Positions 8,806 through 17,678 of a stretch of 64,000 nt of DNA are shown here, one piece after another. A model generated the notes under the pieces. It saw only the letters and a list, made by a program, of their open reading frames with translations, was not told the DNA's origin and ran no database searches. The translations under genes were made by a program, and so were the position numbers. Within the stretch, counting starts at the first letter, position 1; every line of letters begins with the position of its first letter. The stretch is from Gammaproteobacteria bacterium (GTDB lineage Bacteria > Pseudomonadota > Gammaproteobacteria > Pseudomonadales > Azotimanducaceae): the NCBI GenBank assembly GCA_012269545.1, contig JAAXKB010000028.1:37381-101380 (forward strand), written 5' to 3'.

Positions 8806-11800
8806 TTAGCTGGCCTGTAGCTCTCGCATTGATCCAGCCCTTAGCAGCGACCTGACATCCTCAAGAATGACGATCAACGCGGGAATCAAAAACAGGATGA
8901 TCACACTGGCGAATACGATGCCGGTTGCAAGGCTCACGGCCATGGGAATGAGAAACTGCGCCTGCGTGCTGGTCTCGAACAACATTGGTGTTAAACCGAG
9001 AGCCGTGGTGGCAGTGGTCAAAAATATGGCGCGAAAACGCCGTCGAGAGGCTTCCGTCACGGATGCCTGAATCGTCATGCCCATCAGGCGGTTTCGGTTG
9101 TACTGATCCATGAGTACCAGCGAATCGTTCACCACTACCCCGCTGAGAGCGACGATGCCGAAGATGGAGATAAAGGAAATGTTGTAACCCAGCAGGAAGT
9201 GACCGATCACGGCGCCCGCGGCGCCGAAAGGCACACCGGCCAAGACAACAAAGGGCTGTAAGTAGCTGCGTGTCTGAGAAGCCAGAAGTACGAAGATCGT
9301 CAACATCGCCACCGCCATCATACGTCCTAGGGAGGCCATGTCTTCGGTTTCTTCTTTCCCTTGGCCCGCTTGGTTCGCCTGCAGGCCGGGATAGCGGGTC
9401 AGCAGCGCAGGGATAATGTCATTGAGCACTGCATTGTTTGCTTGAGTTGGCGTAATAAGGGTGTCGTCTACCTCGCTGGTGACGCTGACAATACGCAGGC
9501 CATCAACCCTCTCAATGCTAGAAAAGCTGCGGGATTCCTTAAGTCTTGCCACGGTAGACAGCGGTGTTTGCGTACCGTCCTGTAAGCGAATGCGGATACG
9601 CTCTAGGTCTTGAGTACTCTGTCGCTGGCTTTCTGGGTATCGAACCATGACCTTGAGTTCGTTGCGTCCCCGCTGAATTCGCTGTACCTCTTGGCCAAAA
9701 AAGCTGTTGCGAAGCTGTCGCGCTACATCCGCAGGCAGCAGGCCGGCTGCCTCACCGGCTGGCGTCAGTTCGATATCGAACTGACGCTTGCCGAGATTAA
9801 ATGTGTCCTGAATATCGTAAAGACCAGTAAGTTCGGCATAGCGCTCTTTCAAATCGTCGACGGCGGCAAATAAAACCGTATCGTTTTGATGCGCGAGGCG
9901 AAATTCGACCGCCGCGCCATTGCTAAAGTAGTCTGAGCGAAACGACAGACTCTCAACCCCAGCAACCTCTCCGGTTGCGATCCGCCACTGACGCGCCAGT
10001 TCCGCTGCCGAAAGCGTTCGTAAGGGCTCGTCCTGCAGCGTGATCGACATGGAAGCCAAGTGGCTAGCGTTTGTCATGGAGGAGCCGCCGCCTGGCCCGC
10101 CACCCGCGCGGCTTGCCCCGCCAATCGTTGCGCTAATGGCGCTGAAGGCAGTGCCGTTGTTGGCGTCGTTGACCTGATATGCGGCTTCAATGATTCGATT
10201 GGCCGCCGCTTCGGTCGTGCGAAAAGGTGTACCCACCGGAAAGGTGAGATTGGCCCGAATGGTGTCTGATTCCAAAGCAGGGAAAAAGATGAAGCGTACA
10301 GCACCACTGGAAACTGTAGCGGCCGCGACGACCAGAAAACAAATACCGCAAAGCAAAGCAAAGTAGCGCCGCTGTACGGTCCAAGAGACGCTCGGGAGGA
10401 ATACGCGATCTCTAAAAGACATAACCTCGCGGCTTACCGAGTCCTGAAGACTTTTGAGTGGGCCTGAGCTCCAGGATCGACCGTGAGACAGGTGTGCTGG
10501 CAAAATGAAGAACACTTCCAGCAGCGACATACTCAGCACTAGGATTACCACGATGGGAACAGAGCCAAGAATCTGTCCGAAAGTACCGGTCACGAAAAGC
10601 AGAGGGGCAAAGGCTGCCATAGTGGTCAGCACGCCAATGGACACCGGGCTGAAAACTCCGCGAATACCGCGCAGGGTCGCTGTCGGGTTAAGACCGTGTT
10701 TTTCCTGCTCGGTGATGATGTTCTCTCCAACAACTACGGCATCATCGACGACGATGCCAAGGACGATAATCAGGGCAAACAGTGAAATCATGTTGATGTT
10801 CACGCCAAAGGGGGCGAAAAACAAAATGGCCCCGAGGAACGAAATAGGCACACCCATGGCTACCCACGTCGCCAAGCGCAGATCCAGCATGACCACGAGG
10901 AACAGGAAGACCAAGGCAAACCCGAGCAGCCCGTTGCGCACCAATAGGCTCAGTCTCTGTTCAAGAATAGTCGTTTGGTCATCCCAGATTTCCACCGACG
11001 TACCCGCAGGTGCTTGGTAGCTGCTCAGGAAAGCCTTTAGCTGGGCGGCAATGAACAAGGCGTCCTCCGCTTCCGATTTTTCCACTTTGACCAGCAGACT
11101 TTGCTGACCATTGAATTGCTGAATCACGTCCTCGTCGACGAAGCCATCGCGGATAGTAGCCACATCGCCCAGTCGCAAAATGCTGCCATCAGGCTCTGCT
11201 CGAAGCACGATGTCGGCGAATTCGGGTCCGCGCAGGCGCTTTTGATTGGTTCGCAGTAACAGGTCGCCGGCATCGGTTCGCAGTTCCCCAGCCGATAAGT
11301 TGAGCGAAGACGCGTTGATTGCCCGGGCTAGGTCTGCGATGGACAAATTGAATTCGCGTAAGGTTTGTTCGCTTACCTCGACAGATATTTCCAAATCCCG
11401 CGCGCCCATCAGAGAAACCAAGGTCACACTGGGCAGCGTTAGCAGTTGATCCGCGAGTGACTCAGCGGCCTGGCGCAGCGTCATTTCGTCGCGCTCGGAT
11501 GTCACGACGAAGGTCATAACATCGCTGACGGTTTGCGCCCGTTCTATCTCAGGTTGCTCTGCATTTTCTGGGGGGAAATCTGCGATGCGCTCTACGGCAG
11601 ACTCAACATCGTCTTTGACCTCCTTGTCATCAACGTAGTCCTTGAGTTCGATGGTTACGGTGCCGACGTTCTCGGCGGCGGACGAACGCACCTCGTCTAC
11701 CCCTTCAATGCCGAGCACGGCCTCTTCTACCCGACGGGTGATGGCCTCTTCCACCTCACTGGGGGTTGCGCCAGGGTAGGGAACGACGACGGTGATAATA

Positions 11801-12006
11801 CCGGGGTTGAGAGTCGGAAATACCTGCGCGTTCAGACCGATTCCTGAGATCAATCCGCCGATCAGCAGCAGCCCCATCACCAGATTGGCAGCGACAGAAT
11901 TGTTGGCAAAGTAGGCAATAACGCCAAAGCCGGTGGATGGACTGACTGCCTCAGTAGCCGATTCCTTCGATGCAGCATTGACGCGTTTTGTGTCGTTACT
12001 GTCCAT
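8806..12006 (-). CDS. RND (AcrB-type) efflux transporter permease
   Basis: Inner-membrane proton/drug or proton/lipid antiporter of the hydrophobe/amphiphile efflux RND family, 1066 residues with this start. It has the expected two halves: TM1 near the N terminus (VIAYFANNSVAANLVMGLLLIGG), a large periplasmic loop, and TM4 with the paired aspartates in GIVVDDAVVVGEN (about 413-425) that carry protons. The second half repeats the layout, with FISIFGIVALSGVVVNDSLVL. The ATG at 12006 follows the stop of the fusion-protein gene by 4 bases and has AGGA upstream; a TTG eight codons earlier would overlap that gene. No outer-membrane channel gene is nearby. Substrate unknown. Confidence 0.93.
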   Translation of the reverse strand: MDSNDTKRVNAASKESATEAVSPSTGFGVIAYFANNSVAANLVMGLLLIGGLISGIGLNAQVFPTLNPGIITVVVPYPGATPSEVEEAITRRVEEAVLGIEGVDEVRSSAAENVGTVTIELKDYVDDKEVKDDVESAVERIADFPPENAEQPEIERAQTVSDVMTFVVTSERDEMTLRQAAESLADQLLTLPSVTLVSLMGARDLEISVEVSEQTLREFNLSIADLARAINASSLNLSAGELRTDAGDLLLRTNQKRLRGPEFADIVLRAEPDGSILRLGDVATIRDGFVDEDVIQQFNGQQSLLVKVEKSEAEDALFIAAQLKAFLSSYQAPAGTSVEIWDDQTTILEQRLSLLVRNGLLGFALVFLFLVVMLDLRLATWVAMGVPISFLGAILFFAPFGVNINMISLFALIIVLGIVVDDAVVVGENIITEQEKHGLNPTATLRGIRGVFSPVSIGVLTTMAAFAPLLFVTGTFGQILGSVPIVVILVLSMSLLEVFFILPAHLSHGRSWSSGPLKSLQDSVSREVMSFRDRVFLPSVSWTVQRRYFALLCGICFLVVAAATVSSGAVRFIFFPALESDTIRANLTFPVGTPFRTTEAAANRIIEAAYQVNDANNGTAFSAISATIGGASRAGGGPGGGSSMTNASHLASMSITLQDEPLRTLSAAELARQWRIATGEVAGVESLSFRSDYFSNGAAVEFRLAHQNDTVLFAAVDDLKERYAELTGLYDIQDTFNLGKRQFDIELTPAGEAAGLLPADVARQLRNSFFGQEVQRIQRGRNELKVMVRYPESQRQSTQDLERIRIRLQDGTQTPLSTVARLKESRSFSSIERVDGLRIVSVTSEVDDTLITPTQANNAVLNDIIPALLTRYPGLQANQAGQGKEETEDMASLGRMMAVAMLTIFVLLASQTRSYLQPFVVLAGVPFGAAGAVIGHFLLGYNISFISIFGIVALSGVVVNDSLVLMDQYNRNRLMGMTIQASVTEASRRRFRAIFLTTATTALGLTPMLFETSTQAQFLIPMAVSLATGIVFASVIILFLIPALIVILEDVRSLLRAGSMRELQAS

Positions 12007-12010
12007 GGCG

Positions 12011-13279
12011 TTAGCGGTCCTGCGACCCAAATGGGATGGTCGCTACGGGCTTGCCGGCGCTGATGCCGGATACGTTGCCGATCACAATACCTTCACCGAT
12101 GTCGAATCCTTCAATCACGATGCCATCGGGGTTTCTGCCCAGCACGTTTGGTCGATGTTCACGCAGGACTCCGCCCCGCACATGCAAGAGCAAGTCGCCT
12201 GCCTGCAAAGCTGCCTCAGGAATCACGAGGCTGTTTTGGTGTTCAGGGCCCTCAATGATGACATCCGCAAACATGCCGGGTTTGAGCTTTAGCGCCGCAT
12301 CCGCTGGGTCTTGTGGTAACGGTATATACAGCCGGGCGAACCGGCTTCGAGAATCCAACTCGGCGCTGACCCGATCGATAAAGGCATCGAGGCGCTGGCC
12401 ATCCGTGAGAATTTGCACCCGCCGATTTTTTACCGGAGCGATTTGCCTAAGATCGGATTGCGCGATAGGCACCACAAGCTCGACGCTGTTCAGTGCATAG
12501 GCCTGACCAAACGACTTGCCACTGCTGATCAGTTGCCCAATTTGCGCGCTGCTTTGGGTAATCATGCCATCGAACGGCAAGAAGAAACGCGTCCGCTGCA
12601 GATTTAGCTGCGCAATGTCTGCGCGGGACTCGGCTGCCAGCAATTGCGCCTCGGCTTGGGCGATCTGTGGCCGCAGTGCGACTAAGCTGGGTACGGTTTT
12701 ATTCGGATTAACCAGAGCGTAATTGCGCACAGCGGCGTCACTCTTTGCCCTTTGCAGCAGTAGGTTAGCCATCTGCACTTCCACATCGGCTCTAGCTTGG
12801 CGCAGTTGGAGCAAAAATTCGTCCTGTTCAAGCTCGACTAGGATATCGCCCGCCTCAAACGCGCCGCCAACGACCATCGCTGGGTCCATCCGGGCAATTC
12901 TGCCGGTTACCTGAGTCACCAAGTCGACGCTGCTCGACACGCCGACGGCACCGTTACCTGCGACCACGACTGAATTGGTTCCGGCCAAGGGTGTGATGAT
13001 TGCGACGTTGGGCGCTGGGGTGACATCGGCCGCAGTCATGCCTGCCATGCCTTGTACGCTCGCCGGAACGGCAGGGGCTCGGGAGTAGTAAAGGGCTGCG
13101 ACCATTAACAGCAGTATCAGGGCAATTTGCAGGATACCGATGATGCGAGACCGACCGCTTGGCGTTTCCGCTTGGTCAGGTGCCGTTTCAGCGCCACTTG
13201 CGTCGAGATCGGTCACCGAAATGCTAGCCTCGTCATCGCTTAGCGCATCCAGATGGTTTTTTTTCAGGCTCTTCAACAT
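12011..13279 (-). CDS. RND efflux periplasmic adaptor (membrane-fusion protein, HlyD/AcrA type)
   Basis: Adaptor linking the RND permease to an outer-membrane duct. Of 422 residues, about the first 45 are a cytoplasmic acidic tail, followed by one membrane anchor (IIGILQIALILLLMVAALYYS, about 46-66) instead of a cleaved signal. A lipoyl half-domain (VTGRIARMDPAMVVGGAFEAGDILVELE) leads into an alpha hairpin (LLQLRQARADVEVQMANLLLQRAKSD) and a beta-barrel with LKPGMFADVII. It is first in a two-gene operon with the permease. The 243-base gap to the divergent oxidoreductase gene holds the promoters; I saw no convincing operator there. Confidence 0.9.
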   Translation of the reverse strand: MLKSLKKNHLDALSDDEASISVTDLDASGAETAPDQAETPSGRSRIIGILQIALILLLMVAALYYSRAPAVPASVQGMAGMTAADVTPAPNVAIITPLAGTNSVVVAGNGAVGVSSSVDLVTQVTGRIARMDPAMVVGGAFEAGDILVELEQDEFLLQLRQARADVEVQMANLLLQRAKSDAAVRNYALVNPNKTVPSLVALRPQIAQAEAQLLAAESRADIAQLNLQRTRFFLPFDGMITQSSAQIGQLISSGKSFGQAYALNSVELVVPIAQSDLRQIAPVKNRRVQILTDGQRLDAFIDRVSAELDSRSRFARLYIPLPQDPADAALKLKPGMFADVIIEGPEHQNSLVIPEAALQAGDLLLHVRGGVLREHRPNVLGRNPDGIVIEGFDIGEGIVIGNVSGISAGKPVATIPFGSQDR

Positions 13280-13522
13280 CAGCGTTTACCTCCGGCCAGG
13301 CGATAGAATTAGTGAAGCGGCGCAGGTGCTTAATTGGGCTCAGTATCCTGTGGCAGTAATGAACGGTTTGTGAAGAGTCTGGTTCGTTGGCAAAGAGTTT
13401 TTCGACACCGCTGGCGCTGTTAATTAGTATGCACTGTCGCGGTGCGGGTGCTGATGGGTTTGTCATCCCATTGCCGTTGCGCATCTCCACCTCTGAGTCT
13501 ATCCACACAACAAGGAAATACC

Positions 13523-14629
13523 ATGAGCGAATCCGAATCCGATTTGTCGGACCGTCGCCTCGATCAACCCGTGCAGTTTAAGTCCGGTCAGCAAATGAAA
13601 AATCGATTTATGCTGGCTCCGTTGACCAATTCGCAGAGTCACGCCGATGGTCGCCTGTCTGATGAAGAATTTCACTGGCTTACCATGCGTGCCAAGGGTC
13701 AATTTGGACTAACGATGACCTGTGCTGCCCACGTTCAGGCTGTAGGCCAAGGATTTCCGGGGCAGCTTGGTATATTTGGCGATGAGCACCTCGAAGGGCA
13801 CATTCGGCTCGCCAAGGCCATCAAGGAAGAAGGCAGCATTGCCGTAGTGCAGTTACATCATGCCGGTATGCGCTCGCCCGAGGAACTGATCGGGCAGGCG
13901 CCCGTTTGTCCTTCCGACGACGCGGAGACCGGCTCACGCGCACTGTCTCTCGCGGAAGTGCATCAACTTCGTGACGATTTCATTGCTGGCGCGGTGCGCT
14001 CCCAGCAGGCCGGTTACGACGGCGTGGAAATCCATGGCGCCCACGGCTACATCGTTTGCCAGTTTTTGAGCCCGGAAACCAACCGGCGCGAGGATGAGTA
14101 CGGGGGGTCTCTAGAAAACCGCCAGCGGTTGTTAATGGAGATTGCCGCCGGTATTCGTGGCCAATGTGGTGCGGAATTCTTGTTGGGCGTTCGAGTATCC
14201 CCGGAGCGATTCGGTATGCAGCTGCAGGAGGCTCTGGATACCTGCCAGCGGTTAATCGACCGAGATCTTGTGGATTTCTTAGATATTTCTCTTTGGGACA
14301 GCTTCAAGCTGCCGGCCGAAGAAGAATATCAACAGCAAAGTCTGCTGGACTATTTTGCGCAGTTAAGACGTGGACAAGTCATGCTGACGGTTGCCGGCAA
14401 AATACGCACGGCGCAGGAATGCCGGGCTGTGATCGCCTCCGATATCGACTTCGTTACCATCGGCAGAGCCGCGATTTTACATCACGACTTTCCGCAGCAC
14501 GTGCTGCGGGACCCTGATTTTGAGCCGATTGCTAATCCAGTGAGTCGAGACCATTTGCTCGCGGAGGGTTTGAGCCCGGTGTTCGTTGATTATATGAACT
14601 CTTGGAAAGGCTTTGTCGCAGAAGATTAA
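13523..14629 (+). CDS. NADH:flavin oxidoreductase, old yellow enzyme family
   Basis: FMN-dependent ene-reductase-type TIM barrel reducing activated C=C bonds or related substrates. The 368 residues form one domain with no C-terminal Fe-S/NAD module. Seen are NRFMLAPLTN (28-37), QLHHAGMRS (110-118), the substrate-binding HGAHGY (171-176) and the family signature QFLSPETNRREDEYGGS followed by LENR. The frame continues upstream, but ATG 13523 is preferred because AAGGAA lies 6 bases before it. It is divergent from the RND operon, so it may detoxify an electrophile that the pump also handles; that is inference. Confidence 0.92.
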   Translation: MSESESDLSDRRLDQPVQFKSGQQMKNRFMLAPLTNSQSHADGRLSDEEFHWLTMRAKGQFGLTMTCAAHVQAVGQGFPGQLGIFGDEHLEGHIRLAKAIKEEGSIAVVQLHHAGMRSPEELIGQAPVCPSDDAETGSRALSLAEVHQLRDDFIAGAVRSQQAGYDGVEIHGAHGYIVCQFLSPETNRREDEYGGSLENRQRLLMEIAAGIRGQCGAEFLLGVRVSPERFGMQLQEALDTCQRLIDRDLVDFLDISLWDSFKLPAEEEYQQQSLLDYFAQLRRGQVMLTVAGKIRTAQECRAVIASDIDFVTIGRAAILHHDFPQHVLRDPDFEPIANPVSRDHLLAEGLSPVFVDYMNSWKGFVAED

Positions 14630-14694
14630 CGCCGGCTTCACGGTGACTTCACCGCTGCGGCAATACGATTTGGCAAGTTTTCAAGGTTTGTCGT

Positions 14695-15411
14695 ATGAAT
14701 CGTATTGGCATCATCGGAGACGTGCATGCAGAGCATGAGCGTCTTGCAGCGGCACTCGAATTCCTTGCCAGACAGCGGGTCGATGCACTCATCTGCACTG
14801 GCGATTTGCCGGACGGAGTTGGTGACCTAGACGCCTGCTGTGAGCTGCTGCAGGATGCCGATGTGATGACCGTTGCCGGGAACCACGACCGCTGGTTTTT
14901 GCAGGATCGAGTGCGCCACGTGCAGGATGCACATCTGCGTGAGCAGTCCCGCGCGGAGACCATCCGGTTTATTGAAAGTCTCCCCAAGGTGCGTACTCTG
15001 GCGACGGATGCTGGCGAGCTAATGCTCTGCCATGGCGTGCTTGAGGACGACTTGGCCAAAATCTGGCCTGGCTCCGAGCGTTCTGCCAGCCGCTGTTCTG
15101 CCTCGCTCGACGCATTGCTGCAGCAGGCGAATCCGCCTCGCTTCGTGATTAACGGGCATATGCACTTTCGCACCGTTATCGACTTCCCCAGCACCCAAGT
15201 GATCAACGGCGGCACGTTGAAAGGTCAGTATGCTGGCTTTTCCGTGTTGGATGTTGGCAATGGTCAGATAGACAGTTTCAACTTTGCCGCAGAAGATGCG
15301 ATTGAGCCAGCGCGCCAACTGGATTTAGATGCTCGCCCGGAGCGTCGGGTATGGCGAAACACAAACGATTTCGACGGGCAGTGGCAGCCAGTTATTCTGC
15401 ACAATGCCTGA
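14695..15411 (+). CDS. Calcineurin-like metallophosphoesterase
   Basis: Dimetal phosphoesterase of unknown substrate, 238 residues. The metal-binding blocks are in order: GDVHAE (8-13), GDLPDG (36-41), GNHDRW (62-67), a CHG and NGHMHFR (about 155-161). Size and motif spacing fit the YfcE/MJ0936-like single-domain group rather than large nucleotidases. No signal peptide, so cytoplasmic. It starts 65 bases after the old-yellow-enzyme gene on the same strand. Confidence 0.88.
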   Translation: MNRIGIIGDVHAEHERLAAALEFLARQRVDALICTGDLPDGVGDLDACCELLQDADVMTVAGNHDRWFLQDRVRHVQDAHLREQSRAETIRFIESLPKVRTLATDAGELMLCHGVLEDDLAKIWPGSERSASRCSASLDALLQQANPPRFVINGHMHFRTVIDFPSTQVINGGTLKGQYAGFSVLDVGNGQIDSFNFAAEDAIEPARQLDLDARPERRVWRNTNDFDGQWQPVILHNA

Positions 15412-15439
15412 CAGACAGTAATAGCGGGTTGGCGGAGCA

Positions 15440-15790
15440 ATGATGGATCGAAAACCAGACATAGGCTGGGACGACTTCGCTAAACTCGATATTCGCGTGG
15501 GCACGGTGGTACGAGCTGAGGCTTTCCCTGAAGCCCGCAGGCCGGCAATAAAGCTTTGGCTGAATTTTGGCGAGGGCGTTGGCGTGCTCAAAACCAGTGC
15601 ACAAATTACCGCGCGTTACGCGCCGGATGTTTTGCTTGGCCGACAGGTGGTCGCAGTAGTGAATTTCCCGCCGAAGCAGATTGGCTCGTTTATGAGCCAG
15701 TGCCTTGTGCTCGGGGCAGTTGAATCCGGCGGTGATGTGGTTTTGCTCAGTGCCGACCAACCGGTTGCTGCGGGCGCTTCCATCGCCTAG
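15440..15790 (+). CDS. csaA: tRNA-binding protein CsaA
   Basis: Small OB-fold tRNA-binding/export-chaperone-like protein of the EMAP-II/Trbp111 family, 116 residues. It shows the hallmark DFAKLDIRVGTVVRAEAFPEARRPA, LKTSAQITARYAPDVLLGRQVVAVVNFPPKQIG and a FMSQCLVLGA segment. Two consecutive ATG codons are possible starts; GGAG lies 4 and 7 bases before them. It follows the phosphoesterase after 28 bases and is probably co-transcribed. Confidence 0.92.
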   Translation: MMDRKPDIGWDDFAKLDIRVGTVVRAEAFPEARRPAIKLWLNFGEGVGVLKTSAQITARYAPDVLLGRQVVAVVNFPPKQIGSFMSQCLVLGAVESGGDVVLLSADQPVAAGASIA

Positions 15791-15915
15791 GACAAGCTGC
15801 GTATTTAAAGCCCCATTGTTTAGCAAAAGCGCCAACTGGCCTTTGCGCTCAGCGCGGCCTTTAGCGATAGTGCATGCGATTTTGTTTCCATTTCTTACGG
15901 ATGACAGGAGCGAGC

Positions 15916-17568
15916 ATGACAACATCCATGGGCAAAAAAGAGGCTGATTACATCGTAATCGGCGCCGGCAGTGCGGGCTGTGTGCTGGCAAACCGTCTAT
16001 CTGCAGACAGCAACAATCAGGTGCTTCTGCTTGAGGCCGGGGGCGAAGATAAGAATTTTTTTATCCACATGCCGGCCGGATATGCTCGACTGGTACCTGA
16101 AGCTAACGCGTCGAATTACGCTTATGAAACCGAACCGGGACCCAACGTCGATGGCCGTCGCATGTATTGGCCACGCGGACGAGGCTGGGGCGGATCGTCT
16201 TCCATCAACGCCATGGTCTATATCCGGGGGCACGCAGCAGATTACGAACGGTGGTCACAAGAGGGCAATGCGGGTTGGTCCTATGCAGAAGTGCTGCCGT
16301 ACTTTAAACGGGCGGAATCTTTTGAAGGCAGCGGTGATGATGCCTACCATGGCGACAGCGGGCCACTTAACGTAAAAAAATCCAGCCGCACCGATGACCT
16401 TCTGCTGGACCGATTTGTGCAGGCCGGCGCACAAGCAGGTTTTCCGTTAACTGACGACTTTAATGGCCGTCAGCAGGAAGGCTTCTCGCGCTATGAACAC
16501 ACCATGAAAGGCACCAAACGCTGCAGTGCGGCAAGAGCCTATTTGCACCCAGTGAGGGACCGGCAGAACCTTGAAATTCTGTCTCATACCTCAGCAGACC
16601 GAGTGCGGTTTGAGGGTCGTCGGGCGGTTGCTGTCGATGTCGTCGTGCGGGGCCAGCGACTGACGTTGACCGCGCGCAAAGAAATCATCTTGTCTGCTGT
16701 AGCACTGAATTCGCCTCAAATTCTGCGCCGCAGCGGCGTTGGCCCAGCGGGCCAAATTACCCCCCACGGTCTGGCCATGGTGCACGAATTAGCCGGCGTT
16801 GGACAAAATTTGCAAGATCATATCGGCGTCGTCAGTCAATTCGGCTGCACTCAACCGGTGACGCTGGCGCGTTCAGCAACACCCTTGGGTACCCTCTGGG
16901 CTGGGATCAAGTATCTGATCGGAGGCGGTGGCGATGCATCCTTTCCGCCAACAGCGGGCGGTGCGTTTATTAAGTCCCATCCCAATAAGGATTTGCCAGA
17001 TATGCAAATTCATTACGTCAGTGCGGCCATGGCAGATGTTCACGGCAGGGCAGGCGTTACCCCTGGGCACGGATTTTCCAGCATTGTTTATGCCTGCCGT
17101 CCACAAAGTCGCGGTCATGTCGGTTTACGCGATGCTCAAGTTGATAGCGCACCGGCCCTGCATCCGAACTATTTTTCCGTGGAGCAGGATCTGATCGATA
17201 CCCGTAATGGTTTTCGGGAAACACGCAGGGTCTTCATGCAGAAAGCCTTTGACGACTATCGTGGCGATCAGCTCAAGCCGCCGGCTGAGATAAATATCGA
17301 CAACGATGATGAACTTGACGCTTGGATTCGTCGCACGGGCGAAACCCTCTACCATCCGGTAGGTACCTGCAAAATGGGGCAAGATGAAATGGCTGTGACC
17401 AATGAACACGGACAGGTGCATGGCCTGTCCGGACTGCGAGTCGTGGACGCTTCGCTGATGCCGACATTGATTGCAGGTAACACCAATGCTCCTACAATAA
17501 TGATGGCAGAGAAAATTTCCGATGCTATTTTAGGGCATCGGGCGCTACCGCCCGAGATGCCAGCCTAG
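15916..17568 (+). CDS. GMC-family FAD oxidoreductase (choline/alcohol dehydrogenase-like)
   Basis: Flavoenzyme oxidising an alcohol, 550 residues. The N-terminal FAD-binding IGAGSAGCVLANRLS (15-29) and LLEAGG are followed by the GMC signature PRGRGWGGSSSINAMVYIRG and later the conserved catalytic His in YHPVGTCKMG (about 479-488) and the closing NTNAPTIMMAEKISD. The ATG at 15916 is chosen because AGGAG lies 7 bases upstream; an ATG 14 codons earlier has no ribosome site. The closest general type is choline dehydrogenase BetA, but no BetB, BetI or transporter is nearby, so the substrate is open. Confidence 0.92.
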   Translation: MTTSMGKKEADYIVIGAGSAGCVLANRLSADSNNQVLLLEAGGEDKNFFIHMPAGYARLVPEANASNYAYETEPGPNVDGRRMYWPRGRGWGGSSSINAMVYIRGHAADYERWSQEGNAGWSYAEVLPYFKRAESFEGSGDDAYHGDSGPLNVKKSSRTDDLLLDRFVQAGAQAGFPLTDDFNGRQQEGFSRYEHTMKGTKRCSAARAYLHPVRDRQNLEILSHTSADRVRFEGRRAVAVDVVVRGQRLTLTARKEIILSAVALNSPQILRRSGVGPAGQITPHGLAMVHELAGVGQNLQDHIGVVSQFGCTQPVTLARSATPLGTLWAGIKYLIGGGGDASFPPTAGGAFIKSHPNKDLPDMQIHYVSAAMADVHGRAGVTPGHGFSSIVYACRPQSRGHVGLRDAQVDSAPALHPNYFSVEQDLIDTRNGFRETRRVFMQKAFDDYRGDQLKPPAEINIDNDDELDAWIRRTGETLYHPVGTCKMGQDEMAVTNEHGQVHGLSGLRVVDASLMPTLIAGNTNAPTIMMAEKISDAILGHRALPPEMPA

Positions 17569-17678
17569 TCACTGGAGCGACAGACTTGGTCCGACGCAGG
17601 GACGAGCGGCACAGATAGGGCGGCAGAGCGAGAGGGCAAAAGACGAGAAAGGTAAGATAGGGAGAGGAGAGGGATCCC
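17569..17678 (+). promoter_or_regulatory. Purine-biased leader upstream of the DUF1800 gene
   Basis: Apart from a few pyrimidine pairs, this 110-base gap is strongly A/G on the + strand, ending in several overlapping Shine-Dalgarno-like blocks (GGGAGAGGAGAGGG) just before the ATG. It may be an extended ribosome-binding leader. No hairpin was found. Confidence 0.35.
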
